Shown: positions 15,270 to 23,747, counted from the stretch's first letter. The stretch is 35,441 nt of DNA from Acidobacteriota bacterium (GCA_034211275.1 JAXHTF010000051.1:1-35441); one strand, 5' to 3'. Translations and numbers: made by a program. The notes: generated from the sequence alone by a model not told the origin.

Positions 15270-15491
15270 ATGAGCGTGCCCTGGAGCGATCCCCAATTCT
15301 GGGTGGTGACCCTGCTGGTGGTGGCAGCGGTGGTGGGCATGGTGCGCTCCCTGCGCCGGGCCAGTGGCGGGGGCGCTGACGGCGAGAAGCAAGAGCCCGC
15401 CTGCTCCCACTGTGCGCTGGCGCCGGGATCGCGGGGGCAGGGGTCGGAAGCTGAAGAGCGAGAGGCTGCTCCGACGGCTCGCGCCTCCTGA
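15270..15491 (+). CDS. Small FeoB-associated membrane protein with a CxxC motif
   Basis: A 73-residue protein beginning 12 bases after feoB, with GAGGTGAG upstream of the ATG. It has one membrane helix (PQFWVVTLLVVAAVVGMV, about 8-25), a basic stretch (RSLRR), then a cytoplasmic tail with CSHC (45-48). Short proteins of this layout, one helix followed by a Cys cluster, often sit directly after feoB and are annotated as FeoB-associated Cys-rich membrane proteins; they are thought to help FeoB assembly or iron handling. The tail after the cysteines is charged and probably disordered. The position and layout support the call; sequence similarity cannot be checked here. Confidence 0.7.
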   Translation: MSVPWSDPQFWVVTLLVVAAVVGMVRSLRRASGGGADGEKQEPACSHCALAPGSRGQGSEAEEREAAPTARAS

Positions 15492-15585
15492 GCATTTGGA
15501 TCGGAGCGTCCAAAAGAATTGCCGGTGTACCGACTGAAACCTCACCCCCTCGATCCCCCTCTCCCAGCCGCCCTCCCCACCTTGG

Positions 15586-15591
15586 TAGACT
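15586..15591 (+). promoter_or_regulatory. Possible -10 box for the PilB/GspE-type ATPase
   Basis: TAGACT matches four of six positions of TATAAT and lies 59 bases before the ATG at 15650. No clear -35 box. Low confidence. Confidence 0.25.
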
Positions 15592-15649
15592 CCTAGTCCT
15601 TCGCCACTAGTCCCTCGTGACTGGGGCCTTCCGCCCCCTGGGAGACCGC

Positions 15650-17419
15650 ATGATTCTGACCCCCGAAATCGTTGCCTCCGTTCTCAAGCGCCAGGGCATT
15701 CTCGATGAGCGCCAGGTGGAGATGGTGCGCAAGGAAGCGCGCAACCTCCCCAACGACTATTCCCATCGCGCCTACGAGCAGCGGGCGGTGGCCTACGAGC
15801 TGATCCAGAGCATGAAGCTGCCCGTCCACGGTGGCGACAACGGCGACCAACTGGTGGACGAGCACGTCATCGCCCGCGCCCTGGCCAAGGACACGGACCA
15901 CGAGCACGTGCGCATCGACGCTCTCTCCCTGGACGCCGACCTCATCGAGAGCAAGATGTCCCGCCCCTTCGCCCGCCGCCACCGCATGATCCCCCTGGAG
16001 ATGGTGGCCGGAAAGCTGCGGGTGGCCTGCGCCAACCCCTTCGATCTCGAAGCCGTGGACTCCTTCCGCCGCATCGCCGACCGCGAGCTGGAAATGGTCG
16101 TCGCCTCGGAGCCGGAGGTGCTGCGGGCCATCACCGAGTTCTACGGCCTGCGCCACTCGGTGAAGCGCGCCCAGCAGGATCTGGACCAGAGCCTCGACCT
16201 GGGCAACCTCGAGCAGCTGGTGCGGATGAAGAGCGAGACGGAGATCGAATCCAGCGACCAGCACGTGGTCAACGCCGTCGAGTTCATGCTCCAACACGCC
16301 TACGAGAGCCGTGCCAGCGACATCCACGTCGAGCCCCGGCGCGAGACCGCGGTGATCCGCTTCCGCATCGACGGCGTGCTCCACGACATCCAGACCCTGC
16401 CCAAGGTGGTGCACCGGGCGGTGGTGAGCCGGCTCAAGACCATGTCCCGGCTGGACATCGCCGAGAAACGCCGCCCCCAGGACGGCCGGGTCAAGACCCT
16501 CCGCGGCGGCCGCGAGGTGGAGCTCCGCGTTTCCACCCTGCCGGTGGCCTTCGGCGAGAAGATCGTGCTGCGCATCTTCGACCCCGAGGTGCTGACCCAG
16601 GATCTGAGCTCCCTGGGCTTCTACGCCGATGAGCTGAGTCATTTCAACGACTTCATCTCCCGCCCCCACGGCATCGTCCTGGTCACAGGCCCCACCGGCT
16701 CCGGTAAGACCACCACCCTCTACTCCGCCCTCAAGACCATCGCCAACCGAGAGGTCAACGTCACCACCATCGAGGACCCCATCGAGATGGTCTACGAGGA
16801 CTTCAACCAGACAGCGGTGCAGAACAAGGTGGGGATCACCTTCGCGGCGGCGCTGCGCCACATCCTGCGCCAGGATCCGGACATCATCATGGTCGGCGAA
16901 ATCCGCGACCAGGAGACCGCCCACTACGCCACCCAGGCGGCCCTCACCGGCCACCTGGTCTTCTCTACTCTGCACACCAACGACGCCGCCTCCGCCGTCA
17001 CCCGCCTGTCGGATCTGGGGGTCGAGCGCTTCATGATCACCTCCACCCTCGCCGGCTCCATGGCCCAGCGCCTGGTGCGCAAGATCTGCAGCCACTGCAT
17101 CACCGACCGCTTCCTCACCGGCGACGAGATCCGCACCCTGCGGTTGTCGGTGCCCCAGGGCAAGAAGGTCAAGGTGCGGGAGGGCGAAGGCTGCCCCGAA
17201 TGCCGCGGCACCGGCTACCTGGGGCGCTCCGGCATTTTCGAGGTGCTGCCCATCGACGACGCGGTCAAGGACCTCATCCTGGCCAACGCCGACGCTCCGG
17301 AAATCAAGCGGGAAGCGGTCAAGAACGGTATGCGCACCCTACGCCAAAGCGCCCTGCGCAAGCTCGCGGAGGGCACCACCACCTTCGAAGAGGTGGTGCG
17401 GGTGACCACCGGGGGTTAG
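15650..17419 (+). CDS. GspE/PilB-type secretion or pilus assembly ATPase
   Basis: Hexameric cytoplasmic ATPase that powers type IV pilus extension or type II secretion. The ATG at 15650 has GGGAG upstream and gives 589 residues. The N-terminal region (1-160) is a GspE-N/MshEN-like domain with an unusual His/Asp-rich stretch (HGGDNGDQLVDEH). The catalytic half has VNAVEFMLQHAYESRASDIHVEP (206-228), Walker A GPTGSGKTTT (347-356), the Asp box TTIEDPIE, Walker B DIIMVGEIRDQETA (411-424) and the His box STLHTNDA. The zinc-binding cysteines of the family are present (CSHC at 480-483, CPEC at 515-518). No pilin, PilC or secretin gene is near, so pilus versus type II secretion cannot be settled. It is convergent with the bactofilin-like gene. 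Confidence 0.93.
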   Translation: MILTPEIVASVLKRQGILDERQVEMVRKEARNLPNDYSHRAYEQRAVAYELIQSMKLPVHGGDNGDQLVDEHVIARALAKDTDHEHVRIDALSLDADLIESKMSRPFARRHRMIPLEMVAGKLRVACANPFDLEAVDSFRRIADRELEMVVASEPEVLRAITEFYGLRHSVKRAQQDLDQSLDLGNLEQLVRMKSETEIESSDQHVVNAVEFMLQHAYESRASDIHVEPRRETAVIRFRIDGVLHDIQTLPKVVHRAVVSRLKTMSRLDIAEKRRPQDGRVKTLRGGREVELRVSTLPVAFGEKIVLRIFDPEVLTQDLSSLGFYADELSHFNDFISRPHGIVLVTGPTGSGKTTTLYSALKTIANREVNVTTIEDPIEMVYEDFNQTAVQNKVGITFAAALRHILRQDPDIIMVGEIRDQETAHYATQAALTGHLVFSTLHTNDAASAVTRLSDLGVERFMITSTLAGSMAQRLVRKICSHCITDRFLTGDEIRTLRLSVPQGKKVKVREGEGCPECRGTGYLGRSGIFEVLPIDDAVKDLILANADAPEIKREAVKNGMRTLRQSALRKLAEGTTTFEEVVRVTTGG

Positions 17420-17434
17420 CGACCCGGCGAGGCC

Positions 17435-18238
17435 TCAGACCTCCTCGTCGTCCATCTCCTCCATCTCCGGCTCCGAAGGGGTCGGTGCGAAGCTGCGGGA
17501 GATCATGTGGCGGGCGCGCTGGACGAGGTTGGTGGGCTTGGAGATGCGGTTGAACAGGGCGCGGTGGGTGTGGCGGAGGGTCTCCACGTCGCCCTGGCGC
17601 AGGAGTTTGATGAGCTCGTCCAGCACCCGCTCCTCCCCACCGTTGTACTCCTGACGGGAACGATCTCGTTCGAGCAGGACCAGAGCGAAGAAGAGGGGAT
17701 CTTCGAGCTCGGCGCTGGCGGTAGGGTCGGTGCCGGAGAGCAGAGACAGAGGAGGAACTCCGTCGTCCTCCTCCCCCACCACCTCGGCTTCCTCGGCGTC
17801 GTCGCGCTGGTAGAAGGGCAGCGAACGGACCTGCTGGGAAAAGCGGGAGAAGAGGAAGAAGAGCTCCTTCTCGGACGCGAAATTACCGATCAGCCGGGCT
17901 CCCTTGCCCACCTCCAGGCTTTCCGTATCCTGCAGCACGATGTGGGCTTGGGCGGTGTCCTCCAGGTGCAGGCTGCGGGCGGTGACCTGCCAGGCGGTGA
18001 GGCTACCTTGAACGTAGCAGGTCTCGGCGCAGCGCACGCTCACCGCCTCCACCTCGACGTTGGGCTCGATGCGGATGGAGCCACCGACGGATTCCAGGTT
18101 GGCGTAGTGCCCGGAGTTCTGGATCACCAGGTTGCCCGGGGTACGCACCGAGAGCTGACCGTGGCTATCCACCTGGATCTCGGTGCCCTTGGGGATGATC
18201 ATGGTCGGGGCGGCTTCTTCAGCGGTGTTCTTGGCCAT
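17435..18238 (-). CDS. Bactofilin-like polymer-forming protein
   Basis: A 267-residue protein with a central right-handed beta-helix like the bactofilin (DUF583) domain. Residues 15-120 run as short strands with regular hydrophobic spacing: GQLSVRTPGNLVIQNSGHYA, GSIRIEPNVEVEAVSVRCAE, GSLTAWQVTARSLHLED and AHIVLQDTESLEVGKGARLIG. A long helical and acidic C-terminal part (120-267) is not usual for bactofilins. It includes a Glu/Asp-rich segment (about 148-160), a helix bundle-like region (183-245) and an acidic end. The ATG at 18238 has GGAG upstream, and the frame extends 23 codons further without a good start. It follows an M23 peptidase gene by 89 bases, the pairing expected for bactofilins that guide cell-wall enzymes. 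Domain call by strand pattern. Confidence 0.65.
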   Translation of the reverse strand: MAKNTAEEAAPTMIIPKGTEIQVDSHGQLSVRTPGNLVIQNSGHYANLESVGGSIRIEPNVEVEAVSVRCAETCYVQGSLTAWQVTARSLHLEDTAQAHIVLQDTESLEVGKGARLIGNFASEKELFFLFSRFSQQVRSLPFYQRDDAEEAEVVGEEDDGVPPLSLLSGTDPTASAELEDPLFFALVLLERDRSRQEYNGGEERVLDELIKLLRQGDVETLRHTHRALFNRISKPTNLVQRARHMISRSFAPTPSEPEMEEMDDEEV

Positions 18239-18327
18239 GGTCGGAGTCTCCGGAAAGCGGGCGGATTGAAGGAGTCGGGGAATGGCCACAGGCGAGGCTG
18301 GGGGCACGGCAAGGTGCCCGGGCGGGC

Positions 18328-19431
18328 CTAGCGCTGCAGCAATCGTGGTAGCGGCTCGAAGCCTTCCAGCTTGGGGGCGTTGCGGGTGGCGACCAGGAGC
18401 TTCTCGCTGTCGCTGAGCTGCAGGTCCAACATGTAGATGCGGGGATCCACCGGCACCAGATTGCCCTCGGTGTCGCGGCGCCGGATCTCGTAGTGCAGGT
18501 GCGGGTTGGTGGACAGACCGGTGTTGCCCACCGTCGCCAGCTGATCCCCCTGCTCCACCTTCTGGCCCTTGCGCACCAGAATCTCGTCGCAGTGGGCGTA
18601 GAGGGAGATGAAGTCATCGCCGTTCTTCAGCACCACCAGGTTGCCGTAGCGCCACCAGGCGGCGCTGCGGCGCAGCGGATAGCGGCCGGCGAAGACCACC
18701 ACCCCGTCCGCCGGTGCATGGATGGGGGTACCCTCCAGCGCCGACAGATCGATGCCGGCGTGGAAGTCGAGGGCGTTGGTGAAGGGGTTGCGACGGTGGC
18801 CGAAAGGACTGGTGAGGACGAAGCTACCGTGCTCCAGCGGGCAGGTGGAGGGGGTGGTGAGAATCTGCCCCCGCCGCGCCGACTCGAACTCCTTCACCTC
18901 CTCGGTGAAGATGTCCAGCACCCGCAGCTGCTCCGTCACCCGCAGGCGGGTACCCTCGCCCTGGCGCACCAGATCGGCGTAAATGGAGTCGGGCACCGAC
19001 TGCACCTGGAAGGGATAGCCGCCCTGGCCGATGCTCGCTTCGTTGTCCAGGCCGTAGGCCAGGTAGATGCGGTCGAGGGTGAGGCGCAGATCATCGGTCT
19101 CCGCAGCCAGGCCTTGGAGCTCCGTCACCAGCGGCCGGAGCTTTTCTCCCAGCGCCTGCCGTTCCGCCACCAGCTGCTGGTACTCGTTGTAACTCCAGAG
19201 GTTGGCGATCACCGACGGCGCCTTCCACAGCGCGAAACCGAGGAAGAGGACGTAGGCGAGCACGGCGGCGGCGGCGCTCAACACCTGGCGTCGGGAGAAG
19301 AAGAGGTAGCGCACCCGGGAGCGAATATCCATCGGGTGGATCTGCACCTCGAAGCGGTCCCGCCGGCGCTTCGAAGCGAGCTCCTGAGGAGACAGGTTTC
19401 CCGGCCGCATCTTGCGCTTGCGGATCTTCAC
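18328..19431 (-). CDS. Membrane-anchored M23 family metallopeptidase
   Basis: Predicted peptidoglycan DD-endopeptidase of the LytM type acting in the periplasm. The 367 residues have a basic cytoplasmic N-terminus (1-45), one membrane helix (about 48-70), a coiled-coil-like region (80-185) and the M23 domain (200-320). The zinc ligands are intact: His224 and Asp228 in HAGIDLS, and His313 in HLHYE (His311, His313), with the catalytic His280 in LYAH. The frame opens with a GTG that overlaps the stop of the inositol monophosphatase gene (GTGA), pointing to coupling. M23 enzymes are known to work with bactofilins (LmdC-BacA type), and a bactofilin-like gene follows. It may therefore set local wall cutting for cell shape or division. 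Confidence 0.93.
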   Translation of the reverse strand: MKIRKRKMRPGNLSPQELASKRRRDRFEVQIHPMDIRSRVRYLFFSRRQVLSAAAAVLAYVLFLGFALWKAPSVIANLWSYNEYQQLVAERQALGEKLRPLVTELQGLAAETDDLRLTLDRIYLAYGLDNEASIGQGGYPFQVQSVPDSIYADLVRQGEGTRLRVTEQLRVLDIFTEEVKEFESARRGQILTTPSTCPLEHGSFVLTSPFGHRRNPFTNALDFHAGIDLSALEGTPIHAPADGVVVFAGRYPLRRSAAWWRYGNLVVLKNGDDFISLYAHCDEILVRKGQKVEQGDQLATVGNTGLSTNPHLHYEIRRRDTEGNLVPVDPRIYMLDLQLSDSEKLLVATRNAPKLEGFEPLPRLLQR

Positions 19432-20270
19432 GCCTCAGCTCCCACGGCCAGCTCCTCGGCGGCGGACGGCGTCGCTTCCGCCAACAGCTCCCGATGCAGC
19501 CCCGCCGGGCCCGCCACCACGTTGCCGCTGGCGAGGAATCCATCCTCCCCCAGGTCGTCGGTGATCACCCCGCCGGCCTCGCGCACCAATAGGGCCCCGG
19601 CGGCGATATCCCAGGGCGCCAGTCCATACTCCCAGAAGCCGTCGAAGACGCCGGAAGCGGTATAGGCCAGATCCAGCGCCGCGGAGCCGCAGCGACGGAC
19701 GCCGGAGACGCGTTCGAAGACCCGATGGAAGGAAGCGAAGTAACGCTCCCGCACTGCCTGGGAGTGGCGAAACGGAAAGCCGGTGGCGACGAAGGCGTCG
19801 TCGAGGCCGGCGCGGGAGGAAACTCGGATGGGCTGGCCGTTGAGGGTCGCTCCGAGACCACGGGCGGCGCCGAAGAGGTCGTTGCGGAGGGGATCCAGCA
19901 CCACCGCCGCCACCAGCTCGCCGCGGCAGCGGCAGGCGACGGAAACGGCGAAGAAGGGCAGCTGCTTCAGGAAGTTGGTGGTGCCGTCCAGCGGATCCAC
20001 CAGCCATTGGCAGTCCGCCTCCCCGCCATCGCTCTGCGCAGCGCCGGCTTCTCGCCCGCCCTCCTCTGCCAGGATCGCGTGGTCCGGATGCCGCCGACGG
20101 ATCACTTCGAGCACCGCCTCCTCGCTCTCATAGTCGACCCGGGTGACGTAGTCGTGGCGCCCCTTGCGCTCCACGGCCAGATCCTCCGCCCGGAACGCCC
20201 GGCGGAGAATTTCGCCGCCGGCGCGGGCGGCGGACGTGGCGGTGGTGAGGAGATCCTGGCTCATGCGCAT
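19428..20270 (-). CDS. Inositol monophosphatase family protein
   Basis: Magnesium-dependent phosphatase of the SuhB/CysQ superfamily, 280 residues. Metal ligands are visible: Glu69 in LAEEGG, and Asp92 and Asp95 in WLVDPLDGTTNFLKQLP. Asp221 lies in LAPWDIAAGALLVREAGG. ALDLAYTASGVFDGFWE lies in the typical C-terminal half. The substrate could be inositol monophosphate, a sugar phosphate or, as in CysQ, adenosine bisphosphate; the sequence does not decide. Two in-frame ATGs (20270 and 20264) are possible starts and neither has a clear Shine-Dalgarno. It heads the unit with the M23 peptidase and the bactofilin-like gene, sharing a GTGA overlap with the former. Confidence 0.92.
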   Translation of the reverse strand: MRMSQDLLTTATSAARAGGEILRRAFRAEDLAVERKGRHDYVTRVDYESEEAVLEVIRRRHPDHAILAEEGGREAGAAQSDGGEADCQWLVDPLDGTTNFLKQLPFFAVSVACRCRGELVAAVVLDPLRNDLFGAARGLGATLNGQPIRVSSRAGLDDAFVATGFPFRHSQAVRERYFASFHRVFERVSGVRRCGSAALDLAYTASGVFDGFWEYGLAPWDIAAGALLVREAGGVITDDLGEDGFLASGNVVAGPAGLHRELLAEATPSAAEELAVGAEA

Positions 20271-20323
20271 GGGATTCTAGCGTAAATGACCTCCGGGGGC
20301 ATTCCAGGCCTCGGCCCCCACTG

Positions 20324-20351
20324 TTGCAACGAGCCAGAATATACGAATAAT
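20324..20351 (+). promoter_or_regulatory. Candidate sigma-70 promoter for the small Cys-rich secreted protein
   Basis: TTGCAA (20324-20329) and AATAAT (20346-20351) are spaced by 16 bases, in an AT-rich island (about 20335-20390) that stands out in this GC-rich DNA. It gives a leader of about 40 bases, with GGAGG at 20391-20395 before the ATG. Confidence 0.5.
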
Positions 20352-20366
20352 CAATAGGACTGACCA
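20338..20366 (-). promoter_or_regulatory. Candidate promoter for the inositol monophosphatase-M23-bactofilin unit
   Basis: On the minus strand TGGTCA (20361-20366) and TATATT (20338-20343) are separated by 17 bases. It overlaps the plus-strand promoter facing the other way, so the same AT-rich island may serve both genes. Confidence 0.4.
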
Positions 20367-20399
20367 TCAATACAGAAGACTCTTCATCCGGGAGGAACC

Positions 20400-20744
20400 A
20401 TGAAACTCGCCCCTTGGCTCGTGCTCGTTGGATCGCTGGCTCTCTCCGTCCTGCTGGCAGCTCCCGCCCTGGCAGGTCCGGCTGCGCCGGAAGATCCATC
20501 CCCCGCGATCCAGAATTGCTCGCCCACCGCATCGGCCCTCTCGCCCCCGAGCTGGCAGGCCCAAGGGCACCAGATCGTCTGCGGCACCTGCGGCGAGCCC
20601 CAATGCTCCGGAGACCGCCTGGGCGCCGCCTGCCTGCTGAGCAACGGCAGCGTCGGCTTCTGTGATCTCTACACCGGCGGCGGCGGTAGCTCGTGCTCCA
20701 CCGGCGGCGTCCGCTGCAAATGCAGCAGCGGCTCGCCCCCGTGA
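20400..20744 (+). CDS. Small secreted cysteine-rich protein, function unknown
   Basis: A 114-residue predicted secreted protein. The N-terminus is a clear signal peptide (MKLAPWLVLVGSLALSVLLA followed by APALAG, cleavage likely around residue 25). The mature part of about 90 residues holds nine cysteines, in QNC, VCGTCGEPQC, GAACLL, FCDL, SSC and VRCKC. That is an odd number, so at least one may be free or pair between molecules. Gly/Ser-rich stretches separate the clusters. The ATG has GGAGG five bases upstream and an AT-rich promoter. I do not recognise the family. It stands alone, convergent with pyrC (19-base gap). It has no sorting motif at the C-terminus. Confidence 0.75.
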   Translation: MKLAPWLVLVGSLALSVLLAAPALAGPAAPEDPSPAIQNCSPTASALSPPSWQAQGHQIVCGTCGEPQCSGDRLGAACLLSNGSVGFCDLYTGGGGSSCSTGGVRCKCSSGSPP

Positions 20745-20763
20745 TCGGCGCCGCCGGAAGGAA

Positions 20764-22083
20764 TTAGAGCGTCACCCGACGCCCACCCAGGAAGGTAGCC
20801 ACCGGGGAGCCTTTGAGGCGCCAGCCGTCGAAGGGGGTGTTGCGGGATTTGCTCTCGGATTTGGAGACGTCGATGGTCGTTTCCTTCTCGGGATCGAAGA
20901 CCGTGATGTCCGCTACCGAGCCCGGGGCCAGGGTGCCGCCGGGGATCCCGAGGACTCTCGCCGGGCCGCAGGAGAGCAGATCCACCATGCGGGAGAGGGA
21001 GATGACGCCGGCGTGGACCAGGCGGTCCAGGGACAGGGGCAAAGCGGTCTCGAGGCCCAGGATACCGAAGGGCGAGCAGGAGAATTGCACCGCCTTCTCG
21101 TCCGGATGGTGGGGCGCGTGGTCGGTGGCGATGACGTCGATGGAGCCGTCGGCGAGGCCTTCCAGGAGCGCCTGGCGATCCGCCTCGGAGCGTAGCGGCG
21201 GCTTCATCTTGGTGTTGGCCGAGTAGTTGTACTCCGCCACCGCCTGATCCGTCAGCAGCAAGTGGTGGGGAGTGACCTCACAGCTCACCTTCAGCCCGTC
21301 TTCCCGCGCCCGGCGCACCAGGCGCAGGGCGCGGCCGGTGCTCAGATGGGCCACGTGGTAGCGACCACCGCTGTCCTCCGCCAGGATCAGATCCCTGGCC
21401 ACCACCACGTCCTCGGAGGCGCCGGGGATTCCCGGTAGACCGAGGCGGGTAGACCACTCGCCCTCGTGCATGACCCCGGGACCGGTGAGATCCAGATCCT
21501 CGGCGTGCTGGATCACCGGCACGTCGAAGTGGCGGGCGTAGAGCAGGGCGCGACGCATCAACTCGGCGTTCTTCACCGGCAGCCCGTCGTCGGAGACGGC
21601 GACGGCGCCGGCGCGCACCATCTCTCCCAGCTCCGAGAGCTCCTCTCCCTTCATCCCCTTGCTGATAGCCCCGATGGGATAGACCCGGGCGAAACCGGAA
21701 CGCTCCGCCTCCGCCAGGATGTGGCGGGTCACCGAGCTGTTGTCGTTCACCGGGCTGGTGTTGGCCATGCAGGCGACGGCGGTGAAGCCACCGGCGGCGG
21801 CGGACCGGGTGCCGGTGAGCAGCGTCTCCTTGTATTCGAAGCCGGGCTCCCGCAGGTGCACGTGCATGTCGATGAGCCCGGGAGCGACCACCAGTTCCGA
21901 GGCGTCGAAGACCTCGGCACCCTCCGGCACCTCCAGCGACTCCTCCACTGCCCGCACCACACCGTCTTCCACCAGCAGATCGCGGCGGCCATCCAGCCCC
22001 TGACTCGGGTCCACCACCCGGCCACCCTGGAGCACCAATTGGCCGCGGTGCTGCTTTCCGTCTTGGCCCTTGCCTTGGCTCAT
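20764..22083 (-). CDS. pyrC: Dihydroorotase, class I
   Basis: Third step of pyrimidine synthesis, closing N-carbamoyl-aspartate to dihydroorotate in the cytoplasm. The 439 residues have the amidohydrolase fold, with the metal motif [12 protein letters not shown] (His74, His76), SDDG (the class I bridging Asp), VIQHAED, VAHLS, TPHHLLL and [11 protein letters not shown]. The ATG overlaps the TGA of pyrB by four bases (ATGA), showing tight coupling. The first 12 residues are polar and not conserved. The C-terminal [19 protein letters not shown] is typical of this class. It is the last gene of pyrR-pyrB-pyrC; the carbamoyl-phosphate synthetase and later pyr genes are outside the window. Confidence 0.96.
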   Translation of the reverse strand: MSQGKGQDGKQHRGQLVLQGGRVVDPSQGLDGRRDLLVEDGVVRAVEESLEVPEGAEVFDASELVVAPGLIDMHVHLREPGFEYKETLLTGTRSAAAGGFTAVACMANTSPVNDNSSVTRHILAEAERSGFARVYPIGAISKGMKGEELSELGEMVRAGAVAVSDDGLPVKNAELMRRALLYARHFDVPVIQHAEDLDLTGPGVMHEGEWSTRLGLPGIPGASEDVVVARDLILAEDSGGRYHVAHLSTGRALRLVRRAREDGLKVSCEVTPHHLLLTDQAVAEYNYSANTKMKPPLRSEADRQALLEGLADGSIDVIATDHAPHHPDEKAVQFSCSPFGILGLETALPLSLDRLVHAGVISLSRMVDLLSCGPARVLGIPGGTLAPGSVADITVFDPEKETTIDVSKSESKSRNTPFDGWRLKGSPVATFLGGRRVTL

Positions 22084-23018
22084 CCTTCTCCCTCCTGGTC
22101 CCGCAGCCCCAAGAGCAGATAGAGCACCGCCATGCGCACCGCCACTCCCGCCTCCACCTGCTGAAGGATTACCGAATAGGGACCGTCGGCCACCTCACTG
22201 GCAATTTCCACGCCCCGGTTCATCGGGCCCGGATGCATCACGATGGCGTCGTCGTTGGCCAGGGCCAGGTGCTTGGGCGTCAGGCCGAAGAGGTGGAAGT
22301 ATTCCTTCACCGACGGCATGCGCATGCGGCTTTGGCGCTCCAGCTGGATGCGCAACATCATCACCACGTCAACGCCGTCGAGGGCCTCGGAGAGGCTGTA
22401 CACCGGCTGGGCCCCCAGCGCCTCCACCGCCACCGGCATCATGGTGTGGGGACCGGCGACCCGTACTTCAGCGCCCATCTTGGTGAGCAGGAGAATGTTC
22501 GAGCGCACTACCCGGCTGTGCTCGATATCGCCGATGATGGCGACCTTGAGCCCTTCCAGCCGGCCCTTGCGCTTGCGGATGGTGTAGGCGTCCAGCAAGG
22601 CTTGAGTGGGATGCTCGTGGGCGCCGTCCCCGGCGTTCACCACCCCCGCGGCGATGCGCTCGGCGAGCATGTGGGGAACTCCCGGGTGCATGTGGCGAAT
22701 CACCACCACGTCCGGCGCCATGGCCTGGAGGTTGAGGGCGGTGTCGATGAGGCTCTCGCCCTTGGACAAGGCCGAGGATGAGGCGGAGAAATTGATCGAG
22801 TCGGCGCTCAGTCGCTTCTCGGCGATCTCGAAGCTGGAGCGAGTGCGGGTGGAGGCCTCGAAGAAGAGGTTGATCACCGTCTTGCCGCGCAGCGTCGGCA
22901 CCTTCTTCACCGGTCGCTGGGAAACCTCGCGAAATCCTTCGGCGGTGTCGAGGATCAGCTGGATCTCCTCCGGCGTCAGGTCGGCGATGCCCAGGAGATC
23001 CTTCCTCGACCAGGTCAC
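22080..23018 (-). CDS. pyrB: Aspartate carbamoyltransferase, catalytic chain
   Basis: Transfers a carbamoyl group from carbamoyl phosphate to aspartate, the committed step of pyrimidine synthesis. The GTG at 23018 overlaps the pyrR stop (GTGA) and gives 312 residues starting [11 protein letters not shown], the expected length; an upstream extension of 81 residues is not family-like. The carbamoyl phosphate site is [13 protein letters not shown] (about 52-64), followed by [23 protein letters not shown] and [14 protein letters not shown]. The aspartate domain has MLRIQLERQ and [13 protein letters not shown]. No regulatory PyrI chain is encoded nearby. Regulation is more likely through PyrR, the first gene of the operon. 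Confidence 0.96.
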   Translation of the reverse strand: MTWSRKDLLGIADLTPEEIQLILDTAEGFREVSQRPVKKVPTLRGKTVINLFFEASTRTRSSFEIAEKRLSADSINFSASSSALSKGESLIDTALNLQAMAPDVVVIRHMHPGVPHMLAERIAAGVVNAGDGAHEHPTQALLDAYTIRKRKGRLEGLKVAIIGDIEHSRVVRSNILLLTKMGAEVRVAGPHTMMPVAVEALGAQPVYSLSEALDGVDVVMMLRIQLERQSRMRMPSVKEYFHLFGLTPKHLALANDDAIVMHPGPMNRGVEIASEVADGPYSVILQQVEAGVAVRMAVLYLLLGLRDQEGEG

Positions 23019-23572
23019 GCGTCCTCCTTCCGAGTCATCAGCCGTACCTCCTCGGAACCGTCGGTCTCGTCGAAGAGCACTTCCACCACCTCCCGGCGGG
23101 CAGTGGGCACGTTGCGGCCGACGATATCCGCCTGTACCGGCAGCTCCCGATGACCGCGGTCGATGAGCACCGCCAGCCGCACCGCCCGGGGCCGGCCATA
23201 GTCCAGCAGGGCGTCGATGGCGGCGCGCCCCGTGCGTCCGGTGTAGAGCACGTCGTCGCACAACACCACCAGCTTGCCGGCGATGTCCTCCGGCAGGCGG
23301 GTGGCCTTGACCACCGGCTGCGGCGCGATGGTGGAGAGATCGTCGCGGTAGAGGGTGATGTCGAGGACGCCCTGGGGCACCTTCACCCCCTCGAGCTCCT
23401 CGATGGCGTCCGCCATACGCTGCGCCAGAGGAACCCCGCGGGTGCGAATCCCCACCAGCATCAGCCCCTCCACCCCATCCATCTCCACCACTTCCCCGGC
23501 CATCCGGCGGATGACGCGCTGCATCTGCTGGCGGTCCAGCAGGCTGACTTTCGGTTCGAGATTGGCTTGCAA
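23015..23572 (-). CDS. pyrR: PyrR, pyrimidine operon regulator and uracil phosphoribosyltransferase
   Basis: A 185-residue PRTase-fold protein. In known systems PyrR binds pyr mRNA in response to UMP and also has weak uracil phosphoribosyltransferase activity. The PRPP loop is [20 protein letters not shown] (about 106-125), preceded by [14 protein letters not shown] and [11 protein letters not shown]. The start is TTG at 23572, with AGGA eight bases upstream; no ATG or GTG fits. It is the first gene of pyrR-pyrB-pyrC, each pair sharing a four-base overlap. The promoter and a short hairpin lie directly upstream, so PyrR could control its own message. Confidence 0.94.
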   Translation of the reverse strand: MQANLEPKVSLLDRQQMQRVIRRMAGEVVEMDGVEGLMLVGIRTRGVPLAQRMADAIEELEGVKVPQGVLDITLYRDDLSTIAPQPVVKATRLPEDIAGKLVVLCDDVLYTGRTGRAAIDALLDYGRPRAVRLAVLIDRGHRELPVQADIVGRNVPTARREVVEVLFDETDGSEEVRLMTRKEDA

Positions 23573-23585
23573 GGTGGGTTTCCTA

Positions 23586-23615
23586 GCCGGGAGCGGTGCG
23601 GCTCTCCCAGCCGGC
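23586..23615 (-). promoter_or_regulatory. Leader hairpin at the 5' end of the pyr operon message
   Basis: In the short leader (about 40 bases) the RNA has GGGAG and CUCCC (complements of 23604-23608 and 23589-23593) around a 10-base loop, with a possible GGC/GCC extension across a bulge. The stem ends five bases before the AGGA ribosome-binding site of pyrR. It is a candidate PyrR target, but I cannot match it to a known PyrR-binding consensus. Confidence 0.4.
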
Positions 23616-23618
23616 GGA

Positions 23619-23648
23619 ATGGTAGATCGGGGGGGCGGGGGCTGTCAA
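23619..23648 (-). promoter_or_regulatory. Promoter of the pyrR-pyrB-pyrC operon
   Basis: On the minus strand a perfect -35 TTGACA (23643-23648) and a -10 TACCAT (23619-23624) are 18 bases apart. The predicted start is near 23612, about 40 bases before the pyrR TTG. The spacer is almost entirely C on the coding strand (long G runs on the other strand). Confidence 0.7.
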
Positions 23649-23747
23649 CGACGAGCGTCTACCGCCCTGGACACCCGGCGCCGGCTCCTCTAAGATCCAG
23701 CGGCACGGCAAAGCCTTCAGAAATCACCCACTACCGACCCCGGACGA

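Noticed and set aside
15593-17095. 500-codon open frame opposite the PilB/GspE-type gene
   Set aside because: The plus-strand protein has all ATPase motifs; the antisense translation is low-complexity His, Gly and Val.
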